Positions 25,871-34,844 are shown, counted from the first letter of the stretch. The stretch is 64,000 nt of DNA from Lachnoclostridium sp. (GCA_021770065.1 JAETRR010000003.1:62001-126000), one strand, 5' to 3'. Notes: generated by a model not told the origin, from the sequence alone. Program-made: numbers and translations.

Positions 25871-27007
25871 ATGTCTGAATATTCAAGATTTTCAAGAGGA
25901 TGGTGCTCTCCCGAGCGGTATGTGCAGGGGCCCGGGGAGTTTGACAACTTGAGATTTTACACAGATAAATTCGGAAAAAGGATCGTTGTATTTATTGATC
26001 AGTTTCTGTATGGGGAATATGAGAAAAAGCTGCAGAAGATGTATGAAGGCCCGGATTATGAGCTTTTGGCCTTTGCCTTTGAGTCGGAAGTGACGGAGGA
26101 GCTGATTGCCGCAAGGACAAAAGAACTGGAAAAACAGCCCCCCGATGTTGTGGTGGGAATCGGAGGCGGTAAGACCATCGATGTCGCAAAAGCAGTGGGA
26201 ACCCGGTTAAAGGTGCCTTTTGTGGTGGTGCCTACCATTGCGGCCACGGATGCGCCTACGAGCTCGCTGTCTGTAATTTACCGTGAGGACGGATCGCATG
26301 CAGGAGAATTTTTCTATGATCACAGTCCGGCGGTTCTGGTAGTCGACAGCAGGATTATTGCAAATGCTCCCGTCCGCTTTCTGGTATCCGGCATGGGAGA
26401 TGCTCTGGCAACCCTGATAGAGGCGGACTCAACAAGAAAATCCGGTGTTCCGAATCTGGTTTACCATACAGCCGGCGGATTTAAGCAGACACTGGCCGGA
26501 CAGGCCATTGCAAAGGCCTGCTATGAGTCACTTATGAAATATGGAGTTCTGGCGAAAGAGGCCTGCAGCCAGAATGTAGTAACAGAGGCTCTGGAGCACA
26601 TTATTGAGACAAATATTCTCTTAAGCGGCCTGGGATTTGAAAATAATGCTACTTCCGGCGCCCACTCCGTCAATGACGGGCTGACGGTAATGGAAAACAG
26701 CAGTAAAACCATGCATGGAGAAAAGGTTGCCTTTGGCTGTATCGTTCAATTGATTGCGGAATGTGCAGACAGAGAGTATCTGGATGAGGTGCTCGGCTTT
26801 TGCTTAAGCGTGGGGCTTCCTGTCTGCCTGGAGGATCTCTATGTGGAAAATTCAGAGGAAAATATACGGAAGATCGCGGCGGCGTCCATGCACAGCAACT
26901 GGGAGAATATGCCCTTTGCTGTAGATGAGGATTTGGTATATTCGGCAGTCAGGACAGCCGATCTCTATGGGAAAAAGTTCAAAACGAGGTGGCAGAATGG
27001 GATTTGA
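25871..27007 (+). CDS. Glycerol dehydrogenase family protein (GldA-like)
   Basis: 378 residues, an iron- or zinc-dependent group III alcohol dehydrogenase. The motifs are VVGIGGGKTIDVAKAVG (NAD-binding), VPTIAATDAPTSSLSVIY, SGMGDALATLIEADS with the metal-binding Asp region, and the metal-ligand His residues in GAHSVNDGL and TMHGEKVAFG. This order and length match glycerol dehydrogenase, which oxidises glycerol to dihydroxyacetone, but relatives act on other diols. GAGGTGG precedes the ATG, 12 bp after the MDR gene. It overlaps the transketolase N-terminal gene by 11 bp. Two dehydrogenases in one operon suggest two sequential oxidations of a polyol or interconversion of sugar and polyol. Confidence 0.9.
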   Translation: MSEYSRFSRGWCSPERYVQGPGEFDNLRFYTDKFGKRIVVFIDQFLYGEYEKKLQKMYEGPDYELLAFAFESEVTEELIAARTKELEKQPPDVVVGIGGGKTIDVAKAVGTRLKVPFVVVPTIAATDAPTSSLSVIYREDGSHAGEFFYDHSPAVLVVDSRIIANAPVRFLVSGMGDALATLIEADSTRKSGVPNLVYHTAGGFKQTLAGQAIAKACYESLMKYGVLAKEACSQNVVTEALEHIIETNILLSGLGFENNATSGAHSVNDGLTVMENSSKTMHGEKVAFGCIVQLIAECADREYLDEVLGFCLSVGLPVCLEDLYVENSEENIRKIAAASMHSNWENMPFAVDEDLVYSAVRTADLYGKKFKTRWQNGI

Positions 27008-27833
27008 TAAACGGGAAGCCGATTTACTGGCAGTTAAGATACGAAAAAATATTCTTCGTACCATTGCTTCAAAGGGAACAGGGCATGTGGGCGGCTCCTT
27101 ATCGATAGCCGATGCGCTGGCCGTACTGTATGGCAGTGTAATGAATCTTGATCCAAAACATCCGGAAAAAGAAGACAGGGATTATATTGTCCTCTCAAAA
27201 GGCCATTCCGGTCCGGCCATGTATGCGGCCCTTGCGGCAAAAGGATATTTTGATGAGAGCATTTTAGATACACTGAACCAGAATAATACCATTCTGCCCA
27301 GCCACACCGATCGGATGAAGACGCCGGGGGTTGACATGACCACGGGGTCCCTGGGACAGGGAGCATCTCTTGCGGCCGGAGCCGCTTTTGCGGATAAACT
27401 GGACAAAAGAGACAGTTTTACCTATCTGATATTGGGAGACGGAGAACTTGACGAAGGACAGGTATGGGAATCCCTGCTGTTTGCGGCTCATCACCGCCTT
27501 TCCAATCTGATTACCTTTGTGGATGCCAATGGGAAGCAGCTGGACGGGACAACGGATCAGATATGCAGTCTCGGAAGCATTGAGAAAAAATTTGATGCCT
27601 TTGGCTATCATGTCGTATCCGTGGAAAACGGAAATGATACCGGACAGATCTATAAAGCGGTAATGGAAGCAAAAGCAGAAAAGGCCGTTCCCTCCGCGAT
27701 CGTACTGCATACGGTAAAGGGGGCAGGCGTTCGGAAATATGCCGATATGGATAACTGCCATTCCACAACCGTCAGCAGGACAGAACTGGATGATTTTTAT
27801 CGGGAACTGGACGGAGAGAAAAGGGAAGCATGA
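26997..27833 (+). CDS. Transketolase, N-terminal subunit
   Basis: About 278 residues, the thiamine-diphosphate-binding half of a split transketolase. Visible: GTGHVGGSLSIADALAVLYG, LSKGHSGPAMYAALA, DMTTGSLGQGASLAAG, and the ThDP/Mg motif ILGDGELDEGQVWES ending at VDANGKQLDG. ATG 26997 is chosen, since GAGGTGG lies just upstream and the longer frame reads inside gldA. It overlaps the end of the GldA gene by 11 bp, so it is coupled. The C-terminal half follows after 10 bp. In a pentose or tetrose route transketolase moves two-carbon units to feed central metabolism; a dedicated pair here suggests a ketose phosphate product. Confidence 0.93.
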   Translation: MGFDKREADLLAVKIRKNILRTIASKGTGHVGGSLSIADALAVLYGSVMNLDPKHPEKEDRDYIVLSKGHSGPAMYAALAAKGYFDESILDTLNQNNTILPSHTDRMKTPGVDMTTGSLGQGASLAAGAAFADKLDKRDSFTYLILGDGELDEGQVWESLLFAAHHRLSNLITFVDANGKQLDGTTDQICSLGSIEKKFDAFGYHVVSVENGNDTGQIYKAVMEAKAEKAVPSAIVLHTVKGAGVRKYADMDNCHSTTVSRTELDDFYRELDGEKREA

Positions 27834-27843
27834 GGTGGCAGAA

Positions 27844-28809
27844 ATGAGCAGGGTGAAAACAGGAAATAAGGAATTGCGGAAGGTGTTTGCCGAGACACTG
27901 GAAGAGCTGATGAGGGAGAATAAGGATGTCATTTACCTGGAGGCAGATCTGGCAGGAGCTATCGGGACAACAGGACTGTTCGATTCTATGCCGGAACAGG
28001 CATTTGACATGGGAATTATGGAAGCAAATATGATCGGAGTGGGCGCGGGAATGTCGGTCAAGGGCAAGATTCCTTTTATGCACAGTTTCGGTACATTTAC
28101 TTCCAGAAGATGCGCGGATCAGACATTCTTGTCCGGATGTTACAACCATGCAAATATTAAAATAGCAGGTTCCGATCCCGGCATTACGGCGGAGACAAAC
28201 GGGGGTACGCATATGCCGTTTGAGGATATGGGAATCTACCGGAGCTTTCCGGGAATTACAATACTGGATGTGGCAGAGCCGCGTCTTCTCCATGAGATGC
28301 TGAGAAGTATGGCTAAGGAATATGGAGTGATGTATATCCGCTTCCCCAGGAAAGGAAAGACCTGTTATTATGAAGAGACACAGACCTTTACCATAGGAAA
28401 GGGTGTGGTTGTACGGGACGGGGAGGATGTAACGGTGATTGCTTCCGGAATCGAAGTGCCGGAAGCAATCCTGGCTGCGGAAGAACTGGAGGAAGAAGGC
28501 ATCCGGGTACGCGTAGTGGATATGTTCACGGTAAAGCCGCTGGATGAAGAGCTGGTGACTGCCTGTGCCAGAGAAACAGGAGCCGTTGTGACGGCAGAGA
28601 ATCATAATAAGATAGGCGGTCTGGGGTCGGCGGTATCCGAGGTTCTGGCGGAAAACGCGGCAGTGCCGTTCAGACGTGTGGGTGTTCCGGACTGCTTTGG
28701 AGAAGTGGGAAGTCTCGGCTTTCTTTCGGAAAAATTCGGAATTTCCAAAAATCATATAAAAGAAGCGGTTCGGGAAGTACTGAAGAAAAAACAGGAAAGA
28801 ACCGTATAA
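27844..28809 (+). CDS. Transketolase, C-terminal subunit
   Basis: About 321 residues carrying the pyrimidine-binding and C-terminal domains of a split transketolase. Motifs: KDVIYLEADLAGAIGTTGLF, AFDMGIMEANMIGVGAGMSVKG with the catalytic Glu of the pyrimidine site, MHSFGTFTSRRCADQ, and the C-terminal GVVVRDGEDVTVIASG and VRVVDMFTVKPLD. ATG 27844 follows GAGGTGGCAGAA, nearly the same ribosome site sequence as that of the N-terminal subunit. It is the last gene of the operon; a perfect 12-bp terminator-like hairpin follows at 28815. Confidence 0.93.
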   Translation: MSRVKTGNKELRKVFAETLEELMRENKDVIYLEADLAGAIGTTGLFDSMPEQAFDMGIMEANMIGVGAGMSVKGKIPFMHSFGTFTSRRCADQTFLSGCYNHANIKIAGSDPGITAETNGGTHMPFEDMGIYRSFPGITILDVAEPRLLHEMLRSMAKEYGVMYIRFPRKGKTCYYEETQTFTIGKGVVVRDGEDVTVIASGIEVPEAILAAEELEEEGIRVRVVDMFTVKPLDEELVTACARETGAVVTAENHNKIGGLGSAVSEVLAENAAVPFRRVGVPDCFGEVGSLGFLSEKFGISKNHIKEAVREVLKKKQERTV

Positions 28810-28814
28810 TATAC

Positions 28815-28847
28815 AAAGGGGCTGTCTCATTTTCTGACAGCCCCTTT
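28815..28847. terminator. Bidirectional terminator hairpin
   Basis: AAAGGGGCTGTC (28815-28826) pairs perfectly with GACAGCCCCTTT (28836-28847). It lies between convergent transketolase and histidine kinase genes. The A and T flanks give either strand a T run of only three, so efficiency is uncertain. Its GGGGCTGTC arm is the same as in the hairpin at 18349. Confidence 0.75.
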
Positions 28848-28874
28848 GATTCCGGGTTTGAAGGAGACGGCAGG

Positions 28875-30980
28875 CTAAATTATATCCATCATCAATGAAA
28901 GAAGCTGATCGGTATCCAGGGGCTTTGGCATATGTGCATTCATCCCGCTTCTTCTTGACATACGCCGATCCTCATCGAAGGCGTTGGCTGACAGAGCAAT
29001 AATGGGAATGCTGCGAAGAACGGGGTCTTCCTGGCTGCGGATGAGCTGTGTGGTTTCATAACCATTCATGATAGGCATCTGGATATCCATAAGAATCAGT
29101 CCGTAGCAGCCGGGGTCTGATTCTGTGAGCTTTTCCAGTGCTTTCTGGCCGTCCGGGGCAGTATCTACATGAAAGCCCAGATCCTCCAGGAGCTCTGTGG
29201 CCAGTTCCAGGTTCAGCTCATTGTCATCTACCAGAAGAATACTGCGGTTCCCCATACGCTTAATCAGAATTTCCTGTGCGGTTTCGGGCTGAAAAGCTTT
29301 CTGCTCCTGGATGCGCAGACTGAGGGTAACTATAAACCGGCTTCCTTTGCCGGGAGTGCTCTCTACGGAAATAGATCCGTCTAAAATCTCAACCAGACGT
29401 TTAACAATGGTAAGGCCCAGTCCGGTACCATGGATGCCGCTGAAGGTTGTGTTCTTGAGCCGCTCAAAAGGTTCAAAGATGCGGCCCAGATTTTCGGGGT
29501 CAATCCCGATTCCGTTGTCCTCTACACAGAACCGGTAAGAGGCATAATTGTTAGAGCAGGCTTTCTGTTCTGTGACAGAAATGCGCACACTGCCGTTTTT
29601 GTGCGTATATTTGACGGCATTACTGCCCAGGCAGGAAAGAATTTGTTTAAGCTTGTCCGGATCGGTATAGACATAAGGATGTTCAAGTCCGGAAAAGTCG
29701 GAGGTTACAGAAGTATGGCTTTTCTCTGCCCGAAGAGAAAGGGACTTGCAGACATCCAGAACCAGATCAGACAGGCAGCAGGAACTTTCTTCGGTCTGAA
29801 AGCTCCCCGATTCCATACGGGATATTTCAAGAATATCGTTAAAGAGGGAGAGAAGGAGTTCGCTGGAAATCTGGATTTTCCCGATATATTCTTCCAGCTT
29901 TTCTTTCTCCAGCATGTGGTTTTGGGCCAGGGTAACAAAGCCCTGAATGGCATTTAAGGGCGTGCGGATATCGTGGGACATATTTGCCAGAAAGGTGTTT
30001 TTGGCAATGTTTGCCAGACGGGCTTCCTTGAGAGCTTCCTCAAAAAGCTTTTTCTGCTCTATTTCCTGGCGTATCTCTGCATCAACAAGGCGAAAGCCGA
30101 GCACAATCCGTTTATAGGGAGTCTGCATGCCTACACCGGCAATGCGCAGCTGGTAATAGGACAGAGTTTCGTCCTGTGCCACACGAAAATTCACATAGTA
30201 CTCCTCAGAGGAGGCAAGACTCTGCTGGATCCGGGCCGGTTCCATAGCCTGTGCAACCAGTTCCCGGTCTTCGGCGAAGACCCAGGTATCTACATAGCCG
30301 GAACGAAAACAGGAAAAGGTATAGGGCAGGGAACTCGTTTCGAACAGCAGGCTGGTGCGGCTGCTCATGCGGTAGGGCGTAATGTTGTCGTTATCCAGAT
30401 CAACGTAGAGGATAGACTCATAAGTGCTGCTTAAGCCTTCAATTACTTCCAGCCTCCGCAGAAGTTCATCGGTCTGCTGTTTGCGCTTTTCCGTCGCATC
30501 GCTCGCAAATACATAGAAAAAGTCTCCGTCGGAATCGCTGTGGATAAAATGTCCGTAGTCTTCTACCCAGCGGATCTGCCCGCCCTTCTGGATAATACGG
30601 TATTCCACATAATCCAGGTCGTATTTGCTCTCGTGAATCTGTTTCCAGATGCTTGCTTCTACAGCTTCAAGATCCTCCGGATGAACCATGCCCCGGAAGG
30701 AATTGCCTGTGAGCTCCTTGAATTCTTCCAGAGAATTACAGTTATAGAGGCGCAGTATGGCCTGGTTTACATAGAGAAGCTCTTCTTTTCCATCTGCATG
30801 ATAAATGAAGAAGCCTCCGGGCATCTGATCCATAAATGCCTTTAGTTCCAGTGATGCCTGTACCTGGGTGGCATTGGGACGAGCGGAAGATTTACCTGAT
30901 GTCAGGTTGTAATCTGAGGTACACAATATGGTTAGGATGTGTTCTATCAGGTTCTGTTCTGTATTTATGTTTCCGCTCAT
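28875..30980 (-). CDS. Hybrid sensor histidine kinase/response regulator, cytosolic
   Basis: 701 residues with no membrane segment or signal peptide, so a cytosolic sensor. A PAS domain spans about 42-165 (PGGFFIYHADGKEELLYVNQAILRLY; YRIIQKGGQIRWVEDYG). A second sensor-like region runs about 180-300. The HisKA phosphoacceptor is His336 in NMSHDIRTPLNAI. The ATPase domain follows with the N box SNAVKYT, DNGIGIDPENLGRIFEPF and GTGLGLTIVKRL. A receiver domain occupies 581-701 with DD near 585 and phospho-Asp632 in LMDIQMPIMNG. No separate regulator gene is adjacent, so output is either phosphotransfer elsewhere or the receiver acts internally. Signal unknown. Confidence 0.93.
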   Translation of the reverse strand: MSGNINTEQNLIEHILTILCTSDYNLTSGKSSARPNATQVQASLELKAFMDQMPGGFFIYHADGKEELLYVNQAILRLYNCNSLEEFKELTGNSFRGMVHPEDLEAVEASIWKQIHESKYDLDYVEYRIIQKGGQIRWVEDYGHFIHSDSDGDFFYVFASDATEKRKQQTDELLRRLEVIEGLSSTYESILYVDLDNDNITPYRMSSRTSLLFETSSLPYTFSCFRSGYVDTWVFAEDRELVAQAMEPARIQQSLASSEEYYVNFRVAQDETLSYYQLRIAGVGMQTPYKRIVLGFRLVDAEIRQEIEQKKLFEEALKEARLANIAKNTFLANMSHDIRTPLNAIQGFVTLAQNHMLEKEKLEEYIGKIQISSELLLSLFNDILEISRMESGSFQTEESSCCLSDLVLDVCKSLSLRAEKSHTSVTSDFSGLEHPYVYTDPDKLKQILSCLGSNAVKYTHKNGSVRISVTEQKACSNNYASYRFCVEDNGIGIDPENLGRIFEPFERLKNTTFSGIHGTGLGLTIVKRLVEILDGSISVESTPGKGSRFIVTLSLRIQEQKAFQPETAQEILIKRMGNRSILLVDDNELNLELATELLEDLGFHVDTAPDGQKALEKLTESDPGCYGLILMDIQMPIMNGYETTQLIRSQEDPVLRSIPIIALSANAFDEDRRMSRRSGMNAHMPKPLDTDQLLSLMMDII

Positions 30981-31167
30981 AAGGAATCCCCCCCTCGTGA
31001 ATTCAATCTTTTTTGTATTATACCATTTTTTATCCGAATTGAAAATGCAGAATTGAAAATAAAGTACAGCTTGATCTTATTTTATATTCCAAATATAATT
31101 GAAAGAAAAAAGAGAGCTGAATGAAGAACGCGGAAAAGCAGGCCTTCATTGGCTGGAGAATATGGCT

Positions 31168-31746
31168 ATGAAGTTTATCGAGGATATAACGGATTTTATT
31201 TTTGTGGAGCATACACCGGAAAAGGCGGATATTATTTTTATTCCGGGAGGGGATCAGGGGGCGCTGGCAGTGAAAGCGGCAAAGCTGTACAGAGAAGGCT
31301 ATGCACCCTGGGTACTGCCCTCGGGACGGTTCAGCAAGCCGGTGGGGCGGTGTATGATTCCGGGATATGATACGGAGTGGGAGTTCCTTAGGGATATTCT
31401 TTTGGAGCATGGAGTTCCCAGGGAGGCGGTCCTTGAAGAGCGGCAGGCAACCTTTACATATGAGAATGCCATTTATTCCAGAAAAGTGACGGATGCCGCC
31501 GGTCTTAATGTTGGAAGGGCGATTCTCTGCCCCCAGGCCTGTCATGCCAGGAGGGCGCTTTTGTACTATGAGATTCTGTTCCCGGATACGGAGTTTTTTG
31601 TGTGTCCGACAGTGACCAGGGGGATCGGCAGGGATAACTGGTTTCTTGAGGATGGGAAGATTGATGTGGTTTTGGGGGAACTGGAGAGGTGCGGGAGTCA
31701 GTTCCATGAGATTTTGAGGGAATATGGGGGCGGACGGGACTGTTGA
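31168..31746 (+). CDS. YdcF family (DUF218) protein
   Basis: About 192 residues. YdcF/DUF218 proteins have a nucleotide- or S-adenosylmethionine-binding-like fold; the role is not defined. Visible are ADIIFIPGGDQGALAVKAAKLYREG, LPSGRFS, EERQATFTYENAIYSRKV with the conserved Glu and Asn, and ILCPQACHARRALLYYE. No clear membrane segment. ATG 31168 has GGAG 9 nt upstream; earlier TTG and ATG choices are badly spaced. The last codons and the TGA stop (31744-31746) lie inside the left arm of the family C palindrome, so the element appears to have supplied the present C-terminal end. Confidence 0.8.
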   Translation: MKFIEDITDFIFVEHTPEKADIIFIPGGDQGALAVKAAKLYREGYAPWVLPSGRFSKPVGRCMIPGYDTEWEFLRDILLEHGVPREAVLEERQATFTYENAIYSRKVTDAAGLNVGRAILCPQACHARRALLYYEILFPDTEFFVCPTVTRGIGRDNWFLEDGKIDVVLGELERCGSQFHEILREYGGGRDC

Positions 31747-31917
31747 AAAACAGGGCGGCAGGCTTTTCCGATATCCAGTGTCCGGCTGTTCGCGCACAGG
31801 CTGTCTGATATGGGCGGACATTGCTCAGGCAAAGTCCGAACAGAGCAGACAGCCTGTGCGCGAACCGTCCGAACATCGGATATGGAAAAGCCTGCCGCCC
31901 TGTTTTTCAACAGTCCC
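31736..31917. repeat. Family C palindrome, copy 1 (182 nt)
   Basis: GGGACTGTTG to GGCTTTTCC (34 nt from 31736) pairs perfectly with the complementary right arm ending GTCCC at 31917. Next ATATCC pairs with GGATAT, then a 20-bp perfect arm starting GTTCGCGCACAGG, and a centre with CGGAC/GTCCG. It lies between convergent genes. The same element, in the opposite orientation and with different but still paired arm sequences, is at 44890. Confidence 0.9.
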
Positions 31918-31946
31918 TGGGGTTGGGGGCGATAGAATGGATGGAT

Positions 31947-32843
31947 TTAGTTTATGGTTATATCGAGTTTTTGGGAGGGCATGGGGAGGTCGCGGCTGGC
32001 GGCCTGGGTCTCCCGGTAGGCGGCGCGGGCTTTGGCACGCTTTACTTTTTGGGCCTCGGGGGTGGATTCGGCTTCCTGGCGGGTCATTTCTTCCTTGTTC
32101 AGGGCGGTTTCGGCTTTTTCGGTTTCTGTGTCGGTTTCTCCCGGAATTTTTTTTGACGGGATCCCGGTATCAGAAATGTGGTTTTCGTTGCCTTCTTTGG
32201 AAGCTTCTTTGTTTTCTTCGGTCTTGTCTTTCTCTGTGGGTTCTTCGATGCCCAGCTCGGCTTTCTTTGCTTCTTCCAGATCTTTTTCGGCTTTTTGTTT
32301 TTCGGCCTCGGTGGGAAGCTTGGCGTATCTGCCGCTCTCTACGAATTCCTGGGTGCTCTGCTGGAGCGCCATGTTTTTGCGGTGTTCGTTCCACACAAGT
32401 TCCAGTTTTTTGCTTTCCGGAATGTTTGGATTGTTTTTGATCTCATTTACGGTGTTGAGTGATGTGGCGGCGTGGGCCATCCTGACACGCTGGACTTCTT
32501 CTTTTGTTTTGCAGCGCTTTAGTTCCTGCTCGTAGTTTTTCTGCTCTGCTTCCGCGGCTTTGACACGCTGGTAGGTCTGGGGATCGTGGTCTCTCAGGTA
32601 GTCCATTTCCTCAGCCGTCAGTTTCTGGCCGGAGTTCAGCTTGAGCTCAATCTGGGCCGTCATTTTGGCAGTGCCGTCTTTGTTAGCCCTGCGGATCTCC
32701 TCTGCCTGCTGTTTTACGGAGTCAGCGATGGTGGAAGCGCCGTCGGCAGTAAAATCACTCTCGGTTTTTCTTTTCTGCCATTTCATCTGCATTTCCATAT
32801 TTTTGGTGTAGGTATTTAATGACTGGACTGTAAAGAAATTCAT
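31947..32843 (-). CDS. Hypothetical charged, coiled-coil-like protein
   Basis: 298 residues, not recognised. The sequence is very rich in Lys, Glu, Gln and Ala and has few hydrophobic stretches, with long predicted helical or coiled-coil-like segments such as AEAEQKNYEQELKRCKTKEEVQRVRMAHA. The region near 195-270 is a Glu/Lys/Thr-rich linker that looks disordered. The first 15 residues (MNFFTVQSLNTYTKN) are distinct from the rest. No signal peptide or transmembrane helix. GGGGGG precedes the ATG as a poor ribosome site. It is monocistronic and stands between a YdcF gene and an AEC transporter, which gives no clue. A structural or secreted-by-another-route role is possible but unsupported. Confidence 0.6.
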   Translation of the reverse strand: MNFFTVQSLNTYTKNMEMQMKWQKRKTESDFTADGASTIADSVKQQAEEIRRANKDGTAKMTAQIELKLNSGQKLTAEEMDYLRDHDPQTYQRVKAAEAEQKNYEQELKRCKTKEEVQRVRMAHAATSLNTVNEIKNNPNIPESKKLELVWNEHRKNMALQQSTQEFVESGRYAKLPTEAEKQKAEKDLEEAKKAELGIEEPTEKDKTEENKEASKEGNENHISDTGIPSKKIPGETDTETEKAETALNKEEMTRQEAESTPEAQKVKRAKARAAYRETQAASRDLPMPSQKLDITIN

Positions 32844-33010
32844 TGTATATCCCCCCCTTGATATTCAAAGCTGCTGCCGGTTTTCTTTATAATAAAACAT
32901 CGGCATTTTCTAAGAAAACTTAATGGTTTCAACAGACGGGACGGCTTCGGCAGAAGATGGAAAAAGAGGAAGAAAGACTTAAAAATCCGGGCGGACAGCC
33001 GGAGCTTGTG

Positions 33011-33039
33011 TTTACGGGACGAATTTCATATAGTATAAT
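33011..33039 (+). promoter_or_regulatory. Promoter of the AEC transporter
   Basis: TTTACG (33011-33016) and TATAAT (33034-33039) with a 17-bp spacer. The 32844-33161 gap otherwise holds a short hairpin near 33056-33076 (CGAAG...CTTCG) in the leader, and no gene that I can support. Confidence 0.7.
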
Positions 33040-33161
33040 GGCTGTTAATGCATGCCCTTCGAAGGCGGGCTTCGTCCGATGAGGTATAAGCAGATATTGC
33101 GGATTCCGTGTATTTGACTGAAAATCTATAATAGACGGTGTACTAAGGAGAGTGGTTCAAG

Positions 33162-34079
33162 ATGACAATTTTTACGGTGTTTTTTCAGATGCTGGCGTTC
33201 CTGTTGATGATTGGAGCAGGATATTTTGTTACCAGAAGAGGGATGCTGGACGGGCATACGAACAGTCAGATGTCCGGGCTGCTTGTAAATGTGTTTAATC
33301 CCCTGTTGATTGTCTCCAGTGCGGCCAATGCGGTAGGATTGATCTCACCGGATACCATGCGTACAGTCGGCCTGATTGCCTGCGGCATGTTTGCGGTTTT
33401 TATTCTGGCAGGCATGCTTTTGTCTCCTGCTTTTGAACGGGATCATGATAAGAGGAAGATTTTTCAGCTGATGTTTGTGTTTTCCAATCTGGGATTTATC
33501 GGGATTCCGGTTGTCTCCGGCATTATCGGGGAAGAATATGTAGTTTATGTGACGGAATTTATATTAATTTATACGATTCTGCTGTATACATACGGGGTGG
33601 GGCTTTTAAGCAGAAAGTTTTCTTTGTCTGCTTTAAAGGAAATGGTGAATCCAGGGACAGTCTTAAGTGTGGCAGCCCTGGTAATTATCATCTGGGAAAT
33701 ACAGATTCCGGATTTCCTTAAGACGGCGGCAGCTTACCTGGGAAATGTCACATCACCGATGGCTTTGATTGCGATTGGATTTAATCTTGCCCAGTCAGAG
33801 CTGAAAAAAATATTCGGCCAGCTGCGTTTATATCTGTTTGCTGCCGTGAAGCTTCTGATTCTTCCGCTTCTGCTGCTGCCCCTCCTGAAGGCGGCGACGA
33901 ATGACATACATTTGATTTCAGTCTGTATGGTAATGTTCGGGATGCCGGTGGGGAATATTCCCCTGATGCTGGGGATGCAGAAGGGGATTGACGTGTCCGC
34001 AGGCAGTGCGGCAATTATTCTGACTACCGTGCTCTGTGTATTTACGATTCCCGTATTGATGTTTGCGGCAGCGTATTGA
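33162..34079 (+). CDS. AEC (auxin efflux carrier) family transporter
   Basis: A 305-residue integral membrane protein with about ten hydrophobic segments in two five-helix halves. The first half begins FFQMLAFLLMIGAGYFVTRRGMLD and has NVFNPLLIVSSAANA, the second has LAVSLIA-like stretches ending FGMPVGNIPLMLGMQKGIDVSAGSAAIILTTVLCVFTIP. These fit the AEC family, which moves malate, malonate or other small anions in bacteria. AAGGAGAG lies upstream of the ATG. The gene stands alone with its own promoter. Substrate and direction are unknown. Confidence 0.88.
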   Translation: MTIFTVFFQMLAFLLMIGAGYFVTRRGMLDGHTNSQMSGLLVNVFNPLLIVSSAANAVGLISPDTMRTVGLIACGMFAVFILAGMLLSPAFERDHDKRKIFQLMFVFSNLGFIGIPVVSGIIGEEYVVYVTEFILIYTILLYTYGVGLLSRKFSLSALKEMVNPGTVLSVAALVIIIWEIQIPDFLKTAAAYLGNVTSPMALIAIGFNLAQSELKKIFGQLRLYLFAAVKLLILPLLLLPLLKAATNDIHLISVCMVMFGMPVGNIPLMLGMQKGIDVSAGSAAIILTTVLCVFTIPVLMFAAAY

Positions 34080-34184
34080 GCTGTCCTGCAGAATGAGCAC
34101 GGCTCATGCCGGTATCCGGACAGAATATGTACCGGATACCGGGAAGGCCTGCCTTGATTCCCGCGGGGTATCTGACTTATCCGG

Positions 34185-34661
34185 TTACGGATAAATCAGC
34201 CGATCCTCTTTTATGTTGTACAGAACCTCATTGAGATAGCGTTTCGCCAGCCAGCTGGCCATGGGAAGATTCATATCCAGATAGTTGCCGCAGTCCCTGG
34301 CACAGGCGCCGGGAACCTCTCCGGAAAAGTCACGGATGAATTCCCACATTTCCACCATCAGAGGAATGATATCTCTGGATTCGTAATCTCCGGCCAGAAG
34401 AAGGTAGAAGCCGGTCCGGCAGCCCATGGGCCCGAAGTATATAACCCTGGAACCGAAGTCCTTGTGGTTCCGTAAAAATGTGGCGCCCAGATGTTCAATG
34501 GCATGCATTTCCGCAGTGTTCATCACAGGCTCCTCATTGGGGCTGGTCATTCGGAGATCAAAGGTGGTAATTACGGTGCCGCCTGCGGGATCCTTCCGGG
34601 ACACATAAACACCGGGCTGCAGTTTGTTGTGATCGATGGTAAAGCTGGTGATTTTTTCCAT
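34185..34661 (-). CDS. luxS: S-ribosylhomocysteine lyase
   Basis: 158 residues, the normal size. LuxS cleaves S-ribosylhomocysteine to homocysteine and DPD, the precursor of autoinducer-2. The metal site is HAIEH with His53 and His57, with general base Glu56 and Cys124 in CARDCGNY as third ligand. The catalytic Cys81 is in FGPMGCRTGFY. ATG 34661 follows AGGAGG; a longer frame to 34787 has no support. It is divergent from mgtE and not linked with other methionine-cycle genes here. Confidence 0.96.
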   Translation of the reverse strand: MEKITSFTIDHNKLQPGVYVSRKDPAGGTVITTFDLRMTSPNEEPVMNTAEMHAIEHLGATFLRNHKDFGSRVIYFGPMGCRTGFYLLLAGDYESRDIIPLMVEMWEFIRDFSGEVPGACARDCGNYLDMNLPMASWLAKRYLNEVLYNIKEDRLIYP

Positions 34662-34807
34662 TATATTCCTCCTCGTCTTTCTATACCCTTTTGTCCTCCT
34701 GGGTATGTCTGCTTTAAAAAAGTTTATCACATTTTCGGAAAAACAGGAAGACTGGACGGTTAAAGTTTTTAAAATTAAATTTTTCAAAAATGAATCAGAA
34801 CCTGTGG

Positions 34808-34837
34808 TTGACGATAACCATAAAAAAGTGTTATGAT
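34808..34837 (+). promoter_or_regulatory. mgtE promoter
   Basis: TTGACG (34808-34813) and TATGAT (34832-34837) with an 18-bp spacer. Transcription would start near 34844, leaving a leader of about 360 nt before mgtE. Confidence 0.65.
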
Positions 34838-34844
34838 ACTTATG

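Noticed and set aside
28875-30980. Membrane-bound sensor kinase
   Set aside because: I found no hydrophobic stretch long enough for a transmembrane helix.
31724-32440. Plus-strand reading frame of 238 codons across the family C palindrome
   Set aside because: It runs through the palindrome and antisense to the charged hypothetical gene. It has no ribosome site and a Cys/Gly/Arg/Phe-rich product typical of a shadow.
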